Positions 11,601 to 21,800 of a DNA stretch of 44,552 nt are shown in pieces. How positions within the stretch are numbered: the first letter of the stretch is position 1; every line of letters starts with the position of its first letter. This DNA comes from Condylostoma magnum. Lineage: Eukaryota > Ciliophora > Heterotrichea > Heterotrichida > Condylostomatidae. The stretch covers positions 1 through 44,552 of the forward strand of contig CAKKTI010000058.1 in assembly GCA_920105805.1 (NCBI GenBank), written 5' to 3'. The translations under genes were made by a program, and so were the position numbers. Below the pieces are notes generated by a model, which was not told the origin of the DNA, made no database searches, and worked only from the letters and a program-made list of their open reading frames with translations.

Positions 11601-12140
11601 TCCCGAAGAATTACACCCAATAACTAAAAAAGTATGAATTAAAAGGATTATATGGTAACTGGAAGACTGAAGAAGTTTTCAAGGCCTGGATCATTAGAGA
11701 ATTAAGGAAAAAGAAACACTAATAGAAACTTGCTTAAAAGGAAGATAAATATGATCAATACTTAATTCCATTCTGTGAAAAAGACTACATTAGATAGAAT
11801 AAAGGCAGCTATTACTATATAAAGGTGATTCAAAAGTATTTTAGCTTAAAGGTAAAATCAGAATTTGCATAAAGAGCAGGAAAAAATGATACAAAACTTT
11901 AGAAACTCAATAGCAACTTGCTATACTGGAATTACTGAGAGAGTACTAGAATATGAAAATGAGTTAAGAAAGCATTTGTTATAAGTTGATTAAATTGAAT
12001 AGAGGATTTTGGCTGAAAGTGTGGATAGTTCGTGTGATATAAGTATACTTAAAGATTCTGCTAGATCAATAGAGGGAGAGGAAGATTACTGTAAAAGTCC
12101 AAGAAGAGAAATTGCATTATTTGAATAAATTTTTTAATGA
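8662..12140 (+). CDS. Large TPR plus tandem cyclic-nucleotide-binding-domain protein with IQ motif
   Basis: About 1150 aa, from ATG 8662 to TGA 12138-12140. Residues ~90-200 look like TPR helices (ALFHYLQTEISDEYIINNIA, AVCYLRTGQLSKGVKLLKRC, AFYNLSLCCIQKEKFQQAFE). A basic, Ser-rich linker follows. The first cyclic-nucleotide-binding domain starts near residue 445 (DDIIFNQGDQGGEMYIILKG, then GDMFGELALVSRGSNRRAA, where FGELAL plus R is the phosphate-binding cassette). A second, degenerate one starts near 560 (EVILKQGSEPQGVYIIVEGN). An IQ motif (AAITIQRWFKSIL, with W as TGA) sits near residue 1050. The frame changes once between ~11030 and ~11100, probably at an unresolved tiny intron (14 or 17 nt would fit). 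It plausibly senses cAMP/cGMP and binds calmodulin. Confidence 0.82.
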
Positions 12141-12167
12141 AAATTAAATCGATAAGTATTAGTAAAA

Positions 12168-12665
12168 CTAAATGCTAGTACTGAATCTAACATAATTTCT
12201 ATGAACAGTTCTATTGCTTTTTATTTATAAAGCGTATAATACTCCTAAAATAGTAATAAAAGCAATAATGAATCCAACTCCAGCTATCAGATTTTGATCC
12301 AGTATATTACACTTTTCAGTAATACATTTCTCAAAGCAGGAATTTATTTAACCATCTTATTTCCATTTATCTCTACAAAATTTAGTGCATCAGTCAATAC
12401 ACTCCGTTCCATCTATATTGGCATTGATATGCTCACTTGGATTGTAAGTACAGCCACAATCTATACTGCATTAATTAATATCTTCAGTTTCCTTAAATTC
12501 CAAGCAATTCATGTTGCACTTATTATCACATTTGTAATAAAGATAAATTGTATCTATTGGCTCACAGTTACAAACATTTATTTTACATTGTAGTGAATCA
12601 CACTGCTGTATACAGTCTTAATTGCAGATCGCATTTGCTTGCAGTATAATGTAATAAATAATCAT
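12168..12665 (-). CDS. Cysteine-rich type I membrane protein
   Basis: ATG 12665 opens a short signal peptide (MIIYYIILQANA). An ectodomain with about 19 cysteines follows, in patterns such as CNQDCIQQCDSLQCKINVCNC, CDNKCNMNC and CSIDCGC. A single TM helix comes next (LIAGVGFIIAFITILGVLYAL), then a short cytoplasmic tail to TAG 12168-12170. TGA reads as Trp in ECIDWCTKF. It faces the TPR/CNB gene, whose TGA is 27 nt away. Small Cys-rich surface proteins are common in ciliates, but I cannot assign a family. The regular Cys spacing makes the frame convincing. Confidence 0.78.
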
Positions 12666-12953
12666 ATTTTTATTGTAATAAGAAGATAGAGAATTGATTT
12701 GGGATAAATAATATTTTTACCATTAAAAGTTGCTTGAATAAAGCAAGCAATCGAGTCAGTTATGAATAATCAAAACTAAGGAAGTTGAAAAGCAGTTTAT
12801 TATTCATAAGGATTTTGTTAAAAGTTGAATTTCATATAAGGCCATACTAATTACTCAATGAATCACAAAACAATACCAAATTCCAGCACATGAATAATTA
12901 AACATCTCTTACTATGTAAATTTTCAAATAAAAGGATAATTTCAAAATTTTAA
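12666..12953. promoter_or_regulatory. Divergent intergenic region with an 11-bp inverted repeat
   Basis: This 288-nt spacer lies between two divergent genes. TTATGAATAAT at 12760-12770 is the exact reverse complement of ATTATTCATAA at 12799-12809. A second small hairpin (GCTTG..CAAGC) lies near 12732-12748. These could be regulatory or chance in AT-rich DNA. No gene was seen. Confidence 0.4.
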
Positions 12954-15650
12954 ATGGAATAGTACTGCCGTCAATGTAGGCTAGCGGATTAAGATGAAAG
13001 CATTATAAGAGACTGTTTCGGTAAGCTTGAGAGTGTAATAAATTCTAGTATAGAATAACAAGAAGAATAACTCAGATTAATGAATGTTTTCATTTGCTAT
13101 AACAATTACAATTCACCGCGACTTAAAGTTTTCAAAGGTCTAACAGAGCTAAACTTTTCTAAAGATTTGAATACAAAATTTAGCCAATTTTTGTACGAAA
13201 AGTTTCAGAGTATTGAGATGTCAATCAGAAAAATAGTCTAAACAGATTAAATTCTTTTAGAAGGTTATAAGGAGGAGTAACTGAAATTAAACAATGATAA
13301 AAGCTTTAGCCTTTCTTATGAATATAGCGAGTATTGTAATAATTAGTAATCTGAAAACATACAATGTTAGTAGTGTGATGATAGTAAAAAGAAACTTGAT
13401 GAATTTACCAATGAACTTGAGAATCTACGCTCAAGCCTTAAATAATTATAATTCGCTTACCAAGATTCTAATAACTAGAAATAAATACTAACTCAAAAAT
13501 TAAATCAAATAAGGTCTTAAAGCATTTAATCTGATACAAAGATAATAGACAACTCGGAAATGAATATAGAAAACGATTAATTAAAGAAAGAGTTGGAGTA
13601 ATTGTATATAACATTAGAAGATATTCAAGCTTAAAATCAAGGATATGAAGCTGAACTAGAAAGCAGAGATGCATATTTAGATAAAGCTTAGGAAATTATT
13701 AAGAGACTTTATTAAGAATGCGAAACACTGCAAAATTAATATGATGATGAAAGCCATAAATAGTATTAGGAAAGAATTGAAGAGTTGGAAAAATCTAAAC
13801 GAGAATATAAAATAAGAGTATAGTAATTATAAGAGGCTGTTTAATAGCTATAGGATGAAAATATTAAAATGAACTAAGACTTAAATGATTAACCAGGAGA
13901 TTATTAGGATTTAGCAATTATAAAAGAACATCTTATATAAGTCAATAATTCAATTTAAGTGAATTAAAAGCAACTGGTATAGTAAAATTCGTGGAAAATA
14001 AAGGCAGAGTAGATGACCATAATGTATACTATTTAGCAATTAATTAAATAAAATTGAGAGTTTTAACAGCAATAAAACGGAATTGCTTAAAACTTAAGCA
14101 TTTTATCATATGAAAATGATTATGAGTTATTGGAAAAAGAATTATTAGATATTTCTAACCAAAACGAATAACTAATAAAAATCAATAAAGAATTATAAAA
14201 TATTATAGAATTCCACAATGAAAGATAAGAATATTTATCTAAACTGATATAAGATTTAATTAGTATATTGATGGGAACGTCTGATTAATTAAGGTATTAG
14301 ACTAAAGGAATAGAGAATATAAACATAAAGTTGTTTACAAATAATAATCTAGCACTACTTTAGTCTCAATTATCTAGCTCAAGGTAAATTGATTAAATTG
14401 AATAATACGAAATATAAATCGAGTAATTAATGCAAGGATAAGTAGATAGGGATAGAAAGATTCAATAATTGTAATACTAAATTGATAATGGCTAAATAGA
14501 GTTCTAAAATAGCTCTCAAAGCTTAATATCATAATTTGAATAAGAAAACTCTATTATAAAAGAACAAAACAAGTAACTCACAACAGATTTAAAACATTTC
14601 TAAAAGTAAAATACATCATTAGAAAGGCTAGCTAATTAGAAAATTTAACTACTGAAAGAACTGAAATAACTAAATAAAACAAAAAATCAATTAATAGAAG
14701 AAGTCCACCAAATTCAAAATTACTCTAAAAATCCGTAATCAATCAAAAATATGCTACTTAAAAAGGATAACAAGCTTAAATACTTATAAGACTAAAATAA
14801 AGAACTATAAAATGCTCTACAAAGGTGCTAATAAGACCTAGCTCGCACAGTAGAACGATATAATTATTAGATCGAGAACTATGAGAAAGTACTGGATGAA
14901 AGAAATAAGATTAACAGTAGACTCATGCTTAAATTTTCAGATTCATACTAAGAAAATGAATTCTCTTAAACATTAGGAAGTACTAAAAAGCAATAGTGCT
15001 AATGTGACAAAATGCTTAATATAATAAAAGAGTTCTTAAACGGCCTTGTATACGGGAAAAAAGAGATCTGTGATAAGGTTATTGAAAACTACTTATAGAT
15101 TCTACCCAGTGTATAATAAGTGTAACTAAACAAACTATTCTCGTGAATATACAACAAAATTCCTAGCTTAAATTAAATAAAGTAAATCTTTGAGGAAATC
15201 TTAAATACAATAAACCCGTTATCATAGTATGAACAGCAAAGTAAGCAATCAATATTAGAGCTTTTAACCTATATATCCCGTAATTTTGAAAACAGCTTAA
15301 AATTTCCATAATCTAATCAAGTAAGCCTAAACACACAATAACTAAAAAGATTCCATTTAAACATAGATCGACTAGAAAAATCAAAGGCAATAATGGAATA
15401 ACGGGAAGACTCCCTAAACCATGTGTTACAGAAAGTTGATGAATTATAAGGTTCTGTAAAGTCAACTTATAATCTTAAACCGGAGTTAATGCGCTAAATA
15501 ATGGACATGTTCCACAGATTTTTCAATACTTTTATATCTGATTTCTAAAATGACAAGAAAAGGTGTCTAGAGATAACAGAAGAGTTCAAATAAATTGTTA
15601 ATTACAAAACAATTAGAAGATTTAGAAATCAATCAGCTTGTGTTAATTAG
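12954..15650 (+). CDS. Long coiled-coil protein, ~898 aa
   Basis: The frame runs from ATG 12954 (MEQYCRQCRLADQDESIIRD) to TAG 15648-15650. The N-terminus has a CxxC pair. From about residue 100 to the end it is almost continuous charged/Gln-rich coiled coil (KKELEQLYITLEDIQAQNQG, ERIEELEKSKREYKIR). Inside it are shorter globular stretches such as EFLNGLVYGKKEICDKVIEN. A very large share of its glutamines are TAA/TAG. TGA reads as Trp at QNWEFQ and FSWIYNK. It resembles centrosomal or basal-body coiled-coil proteins, but no specific orthologue is recognised. The next gene starts 11 nt after the stop, or 2 nt after a second TAA at 15657. Confidence 0.85.
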
Positions 15651-15661
15651 CTAAAATAAAA

Positions 15662-16675
15662 ATGTAATCAAATTCTTTAGCAAGGCTCCGGTCCAATTCT
15701 GATATGGATTTCTAAACAGATGCGGTGATATAAACAAGTATGAGTAGATAAAGATCTTATTCTTATAGTCAAGTAGATGAGAAAAGTAAATTTACTAAGT
15801 TTGTTAGCAATGCCCGCTAGAAAATGCTGTAAAAGATGTAAACGGAAAGTTTTATGAGACTTGGGGATAAACTAGCATTTATGCTTTCTTGTATAGTGTG
15901 TATGCTTATTGTGTATGAAATAGGCCACGATGCTTGTAATTTTTATCAAATTTATACAACGATTTTCTCTGTAGCTCTTTTAATACGAATTATTGACTAT
16001 AAGCCTAAAAAATTGCATTATTACTTATTAGAATTCTGCTGATTTGCAAATGCACACTTTTGCATTCATTTATGATTTTTTAACACAAGTAGAGCTTCTT
16101 TTATATGTGCTTTTGCTTACTCATCTGGACCATTGGCTATGGCTACTGTATTGCTTTAGAATTCGTTTGTGCCACATTCCCTAGATAAATAAATAAGTGT
16201 ATTCATACATATGATTCCTTGTGTTACTACATGGATTATAAGATGGAAACCTTGTGCTTTACTTTTAACATCGGAGGAAAGTATAGGAATTATTGAGTTT
16301 TATAAACACCCTTTGCAGTTGTACCTAGTATGGGCTGTTTGCTACTATGTAAAAGTGTTTGTGATATCTGTGAGTAAGTGGGAGAACTTAGGTTATGAAA
16401 TATCCTATGCTGTTATTAGGAAATAGAAAAGATCTGCAGCTTATCGACTAGTATTTTGCTTAGGAGATAAAATGAGTGCTTTAGTATACATGGGATGCCA
16501 TTTTGTATATAGTTGTATTACTATTTTCATTAGCTATCTATGCTATCACTCTTATACTTTTCATACTTTGATATTATTTGGAATCTTACTCTATGCTTTG
16601 TATATGGGAGCAAATTATTACATAGAGTACTTTTCAAAGCATTATGAGGAGAAGTTTAGCAAGAAGATTAATTAG
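15662..16675 (+). CDS. Glycerophosphocholine acyltransferase 1 (GPC1/GPCAT1, DUF2838 family)
   Basis: This integral ER membrane enzyme transfers acyl from acyl-CoA to glycerophosphocholine to make lysophosphatidylcholine. After a ~60-residue polar N-terminus comes MRLGDKLAFMLSCIVCMLIV. The family core follows: KLHYYLLEFCWFANAHFCIH (W is TGA), FAYSSGPLAMATVLLQNSFV, PHSLDKQISVFIHMIP and TTWIIRWKP. Several TM helices follow to the end at KKIN and TAG 16673-16675. Length ~337 aa is in the family range. The ATG at 15662 overlaps or abuts the stop cluster of the preceding coiled-coil gene. The next gene starts 48 nt downstream on the same strand. Confidence 0.9.
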
Positions 16676-16723
16676 GTAAAATAGACTTTGCATAGTATGT
16701 TATTACAATTAATATATAAAGAA

Positions 16724-17593
16724 ATGGTATCAATAGACTACAAAATATCTTAATTAAACAATAATTCATCATTTAGCTAAGAAATCTAAACTCTACTCAA
16801 TCGGGATAGCAAGGTCTGAGATGCCCGATAAGACCGATGCACTATTATCCTTGATTGACAAAAACCTGCAAAATTATCAAACATATTCCTAGTAGTTTGT
16901 GTTGATGTGGATGTCACAATTACAGGTAAAACAGCATAAAATGAAAATTGATTGATTTTAAAAGAAGATAAAATAACTGTGAAATCTGGATAATTTACAA
17001 ACTTTAAGATTTCTAACTCAGAATTGCCGTCAACTTACTAAAAAGAGGAATTTACTCACTTAAAACTTGATTTTACTACCGCCTAAGAAGACGAGACAGT
17101 AGTACTAAGTTGAATAGGTATTTAAACTTTCGATGATAATGGTTAGGTTGGATAGATAATTCAACCTAGGAACAAACAAATGAGTATACAAAATTTCTAT
17201 AGTCCTAATAAAAACTCTTAAAGAGGATATCAGACAACATTAACTCCTGTTCCAAGATACAATTAAAAGCAAATTCAGCCAATCCAACGAGCTTAAAGAA
17301 GATAACCAACAAATAGCTACGCAAAGATGCTAGACGGTTATATCATAGCAGGAAATTATATTACAGAGGCAGACCAAGACTATATAAAGAGAGCATCCTA
17401 AGCCTTAGGAGCAATTTACCTAGAATCCTATCAAGACTACTGCACTCATTACATTTGTGAAAGTTAAAACGATGAATTCTATTAAACTGCTACAGATTAA
17501 AATAAGTAAGTAATTACTATTGAGTGACTCCAATACTGCTTAAGGAACAAGGAGAAGGTGTCTGAAGATATTTTTAGAGCATAATTAAACTAA
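16724..17593 (+). CDS. XRCC1-like repair protein: beta-sandwich N-terminal domain plus BRCT
   Basis: 289 aa from ATG 16724. The N-terminal ~150 residues (SKVWDARQDRCTIILDWQKP, IFLVVCVDVDVTITGKTA, FTHLKLDFTT, VVLSWIGIQTFD) read like the XRCC1 N-terminal/discoidin-type beta sandwich, with several TGA=Trp positions. A Gln/Asn-rich linker (~160-200) follows. A BRCT domain closes the protein: MLDGYIIAGNYITEADQD, GAIYLESYQDYCTHYICES, ITIEWLQYCLRNKEKVSEDI, with the conserved W of the third helix. This suggests a scaffold in single-strand-break or base-excision repair. BRCT is clear; XRCC1 orthology is an inference. The stop cluster 17591-17608 is shared with the convergent ACBP gene. Confidence 0.75.
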
Positions 17594-17604
17594 CAATTTA
17601 ATAA

Positions 17605-17883
17605 CTAAAGTTTAGGGCTTTGCTTCCAATTAGGGGAAATCTGATTAAGTAAATCAATGTATCCTTGCATTGCTTGCTCCTAAGTTAAACCCTCCTTTTC
17701 TTTCCAAGCCATAAATTTCGCCCTTTCAACGACTTTTAGTCTAGATGGAGCTTCTCCTTGTGGAGCACCCTGAGTTGCTTATTTGAAAAACGCGTAAAAT
17801 TACAGCTTTTACTCATTTGAAGTTTAAACATCATTGCTCTTATTGTTTGAATAGGCTAAAGCTTGCTTAAATTCCTCCTCCAT
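17605..17883 (-). CDS. Acyl-CoA-binding protein
   Basis: 92 aa, the normal ACBP size. It binds long-chain acyl-CoA in the cytosol. Family motifs are present: MEEEFKQALAYSN, EQKLQFYAFFKQATQGAPQG (matching the YxxFKQATxGxxN signature), RAKFMAWKEKEGLTQEQAM and YIDLLNQISPNWK. The stop is TAG 17605-17607, with a second TAG at 17590-17592. These interleave with the stops of the convergent XRCC1-like gene. The divergent gene on the other strand has its proposed ATG only 6 nt from this start codon. Confidence 0.95.
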
Positions 17884-17889
17884 TTATTT

Positions 17890-19085
17890 ATGAGGAGATA
17901 AAGTGTTTATCCGAAGATACAAGATGTTAATAATTCGTGTTAATCGTATTTTAGGCATTCCTAAAGCTAAAGAAAAGGTAACAAATTTCAAATTTTTAAT
18001 AATGGAAGAAGAAGTTTTAATTTTTTGTCAAGAATGGGGCAGTATCAAAAGCCTAAAACTGACAAAACTAATAGAACTACAAATAGGACTATTGCAAAGG
18101 AAAAATAAACTTAATTGTCTAGTAAAAAGAAAACTAAGAGCGTCGGTATATCAACTTAAGAGGATGATATGGATTAGGAAGTATTAATTACTCCAAAGAA
18201 ATTATTAACTAAAAGATAAAAGGTTAAAAAATAAAAGGAAAGTGGAAGATTTGTATAAATTTAGTAACAAGCTGGAAGTAGTCATGTGTTTAGGCCTTAT
18301 GGAAGTATAAACCACTTATTAGTCATGATTTAGCCCTACAGATTACCGATAGAGTTTAGTACAAGATCAAGGCTAAGAATCAGCTAATAGAAAAAATCAA
18401 GGATAAGAAGCCTTATTATTTAACTATGTATTATATCCTTCAACTGTATTTAAATAATTTAACTTATACACTTGCATAAAATATGATAAATAAAGCAACT
18501 GTAAGAAATTCACCTTATAATTAAATTTCTGGAATATAACCACCTCCTATATAAGAAAGAAAATAAAGAAATTGGTCACTAGAAAACAATAATATTCCGA
18601 GTATATACCAACTAGATAATACTAACTCAAATCTGCTAAATATCCTATTTCCTAAAACACCTTTATAGCCTTTAGTAATGAAGGAAAGAATCTATGGGAA
18701 AAAACATATGATCAAATCATTGAAAATATAGTAGAAAAAGACACCTGAAAGCATATAAAAGAATGATGAGAATTTAAATCTTTTTAAAAAGTTTTCAATT
18801 CAACCTAGTCTTCTATTCAAAGGAGAATAAAAAGCATTAAGATTGTTTACTGGCAGAAGAACCCATAAAACATAGTCAGCAGGGCCTTAAATTAGTTCAA
18901 AAAGTTAAAAGCAAAGGGGTTTCAGGTAGAGAGCAGTAGTGTAATCCATATCTTCGTAGAAAAGTTAAGATAGAGTAAACTTTGATAAAAAGACTACTAA
19001 AAGGATTTTCAGAGCAAAGACTGTTCACTAAACTCGTAAATTAAAGAGAGCAAGGAATAGTGATGTATTATCACCTTGGGATTAG
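17890..19085 (+). CDS. Unknown basic Lys/Ser-rich protein
   Basis: The frame from ATG 17890 (MRRQSVYPKIQDVNNSCQSY) continues as a basic, low-complexity protein (SSKKKTKSVGISTQEDDMDQ, VLITPKKLLTKRQKVKKQ). Near 18240-18310 coding sense moves to another frame (YKPLISHDLALQITDRVQYK, then YYLTMYYILQLYLNNLTYT). This points to a tiny intron I cannot place; the shift needs length 2 mod 3. The C-terminal third is again basic (RLFTGRRTHKTQSAG, RARNSDVLSPWDQ), ending at TAG 19083-19085 or TAA 19092. It looks like a nuclear or chromatin-associated disordered protein, but no family is recognised. The start is uncertain because it lies 6 nt from the ACBP start. Confidence 0.6.
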
Positions 19086-19322
19086 TTGTGTTAATTAAAC
19101 ATAAGTACGAAATTAAATGTGTATTTTAAGTTTATTGATTATATTTTAGATAACAATTCCTTTTGCATTGTTCAAATCGGTAAAATAATTAAACAGTATT
19201 TCATACTACTCTAATCTATAATATCATATTTTTAAAACACTTATAAGAAGTGTATATTCACAATGTTAAAGCTATATATTACAAATAGCACCTTCAATTA
19301 TTCTTTTATTCATATATATAAA
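19086..19322. other. AT-rich intergenic spacer
   Basis: 237 nt between two same-strand genes. I saw nothing codable and no recognisable RNA. It probably holds the 3' flank of one gene and the promoter of the next. Confidence 0.4.
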
Positions 19323-20192
19323 ATGCTGAAATAAATCAGAAGGTGTTTCTCTAAAAATCTTTAAAAAGGAGGAATTGCTGATAAACTAGAGTAAGCTAGA
19401 AAAGAAATTATGTAAGAGAAAGACATTGAAAAATATAGAAAAGATTTAACAAATGTCTTTCCAGATTAGACAGATGAACTAGATAAAAAGTATCCCAAAA
19501 TAATTGAATAAAAGTCCTAATAAACTCCCAGTATTTTTGGATAATCATCAGAAGAAGATCCTGAGCCGTTATTTTTAGAAGATCTTGAATCTACTTAATA
19601 TATATACAAGCCAGTCTAAAGTCTTGATTTTGATGACCAAGGTAGATGTCTAATTTGGGAAAGTGATTGGCCCTTTTTCTTTCCTAAAATAAGATCAGCT
19701 AGAAAACTATCCCTTGCTTATGCCTTAGCAATCTTTTACACTGTATAACCCTTCATATACAGTTCTTTTACAATAGGATTGTTTTGGATTTTACCAATGA
19801 TGTATACTTATAGAGGCCTATTAGTTTCGAAGATCTATTTGGATATAAGTGGATAAGATTTAGAAATTCATTATAAAAGGCATCGATTTGGAAGATCAAA
19901 AGTAATGAAATTAAGCATAAACGACCTAAAATTACCGTCAGGTGATAAATTTGGCTTATGGAATGCTTATGAGTTTCCAGATGATCTAAGAACTTACATG
20001 GAAAACGAAAAAATGCAACGAATTTTATTTGCTAAGAGGATCGAAAGCTCTTTATCATTTTTACTATTGCCTAAGTTTCCTGAATTCGTCAATCAAGAAG
20101 TTTTAGTAAATGCTTTTAATAATATTTATATAGACACAAAAGAGACAGGAGATGAAGAAATCACACAAAGATATTTCATTTATAATAATTGA
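19323..20192 (+). CDS. Probable mitochondrial two-TM membrane protein (TMEM70/TMEM186/TMEM223-like layout)
   Basis: 289 aa from ATG 19323 to TGA 20190-20192. The start MLKQIRRCFSKNLQKGG fits a mitochondrial presequence. A charged region follows (EEDPEPLFLEDLES). Around residue 130-165 lie two hydrophobic helices in a hairpin (LSLAYALAIFYTVQPFIYSS, TIGLFWILPMMYTYRGLLVS). A soluble C-terminal domain follows (YLDISGQDLEIHYKRHRFGR, LPSGDKFGLWNAYEFPDDLR). Two central TMs plus a matrix-side C-terminal domain is the layout of the TMEM70/186/223 assembly factors. I did not see a decisive motif. It faces E2F, whose stop is 54 nt away. Confidence 0.65.
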
Positions 20193-20246
20193 TTATCAAA
20201 TACATGTCACTTTTAAATAAGCTCCATATTAGTATTAAAAACTATT

Positions 20247-21113
20247 CTAACTAAATAAATCCGAAATAGCCTCATGCTTGATACTATTCTCAATATTCTA
20301 CTGGTCTCTAAAATCATCACTTACATTTTATGATAAATGCAACGGATTAGTGCTAAGCCGCCTAGCTTCTTACGGATTATCCGGCTTGTCATTAGATACA
20401 ACATACACTAAAATTTCTCCGGTTTTTGACTGCAAGTATATCTAGTACCTCTCAGTTTCATCATCAGGCAAAGTCTCAGGATCTGGCACTTCTAAACTTG
20501 TCCCGGGTGGTGCTCTTATAGCAATAAGTGTCTCATTTTCAGCTCCTGTCAAATTATTCAGTGATTTTATATCGTCGTAAGTAACATAAGCATACTCAGC
20601 ATAGTTTGGATCTTTGGTCATCTGATTCAATGAATCTTGCAATTAACCTATCCAATAATCTAACTGTTATTCCTCATTAGCCAAGGCATCTAACTCTCTA
20701 TTAATATCTGAGGCTTCATTATAATAGTTTCTCTCATTACTATCATCTCCACCTATTCATTAAATCTTGTTTTTTAGCTTCTTTTAAATCAGCCCTATTC
20801 CTTCAAGAACGTTGGTAATATCATAAATTCTGCGTTTTTATACATTTAACTTATTTACAGCATCGTTTAAGTCAATGCACTTGTTTTCTGCATTTTGGAT
20901 TAGTTTTACAAACTTTTTAGTAAGAACACCTAAAGAGTTGTCATGTCTGCTTCTGTTTCCATCTATGTTAAATTTACCAGAATTAGCTTTAGAATTGTTT
21001 CCTTTAGCTCTGCGTTTATTGCTAGTCTCAGAAAACTCTCCCTCCATATCGGAATCTTCCTCTGAGAAACTTTCCTCTTTAGCTTTTTATTTCCTGCTTG
21101 GCTTCTAGCTCAT
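20247..21113 (-). CDS. E2F family transcription factor
   Basis: This factor controls cell-cycle genes, usually as a dimer with DP. Residues ~45-110 form the winged-helix DNA-binding domain: RHDNSLGVLTKKFVKLIQNA, CIDLNDAVNKLNVQKRRIYD, ITNVLEGIGLIQKKLKNKIQW. RRIYD is the DNA-recognition motif and the final W is TGA. A coiled-coil/marked-box dimerisation region follows (EEQQLDYWIGQLQDSLNQM, AYVTYDDIKSLNN, TLIAIRAPPGTSLEVPDPE, QIYLQSKTGEILVYVVS), as in E2F1-5. The C-terminal ~50 residues carry no clear RB-binding motif. The stop is TAG 20247-20249. Its ATG is 27 nt from the divergent LisH gene start, so both must share a minute promoter. Confidence 0.95.
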
Positions 21114-21140
21114 TTTATATTGTTTTAGATATACTGTAAA

Positions 21141-21800
21141 ATGGAAGAATTGAAATAAAGAATAGTTGACTCCCTATAGTAAACTGGATATTTTGACAAT
21201 ATGTGCGAAGATTTATAGGAAAGAATTTTAGACTCGATACAGGCTTTAGAGTAACAGATTCCTTTGCCTAGGCCTGAGGGATCAAAGGTATTAGATTAGG
21301 AAAAATCCTTTATAGCCGCTGAGTTGGTACGAGATTTCATGGAGAAGTTTAGAATGATTTACTCATATGACGTATTTGTACCTGAGTGTAATCTACCATA
21401 GGAAAAAATGACAGATTAGTATATATAAGAAAAATTGCATATTCAAACTGAAGAGCATATTCCCTGGTTATTTTAAATTCTAGAGAGAATAAGCTACTTA
21501 GAAGGCAAATAAGCATAGCCTGAGGAGGCATAACGCTTTAAGTTTAAAAGCCAAGGCGCATTTCATGAAAAACAACAACCTTTGTAGCTGTAAAACAAGC
21601 AAATGGCTTCTAATGATAAAAGAATGAAACTTTTGAATATAGATGTAAGTTTTAAGTAGTAACAAGCCTTACAAATTTCTAAACAAAGCTCTAAGAAGAA
21701 AGTAAAAGGCCTTGGAAATGATCCTGAAGCAACCCCGCAACTTCTATAAAAGTATGATCTAATAGAAGTAGCGAGAAATGTAAGAAAACAATAGTATTAA
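21141..21800 (+). CDS. LisH-domain protein, FOP/CEP20-like
   Basis: 219 aa. The N-terminus MEELKQRIVDSLQQTGYFDN leads into helices with the LisH layout, including FIAAELVRDFMEKFRMIYSY and DVFVPECNL. This matches the N-terminal dimerisation domain of FGFR1OP/FOPNL-type basal-body proteins. Residues ~110-219 are basic and helical (GAFHEKQQPLQLQNKQ, KQSSKKKVKGLGND). A role at basal bodies would suit a ciliate but is inference. The stop is TAA 21798-21800, exactly adjacent to the stop of the convergent VPS37 gene; a further in-frame TAA follows at 21807. Confidence 0.75.
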
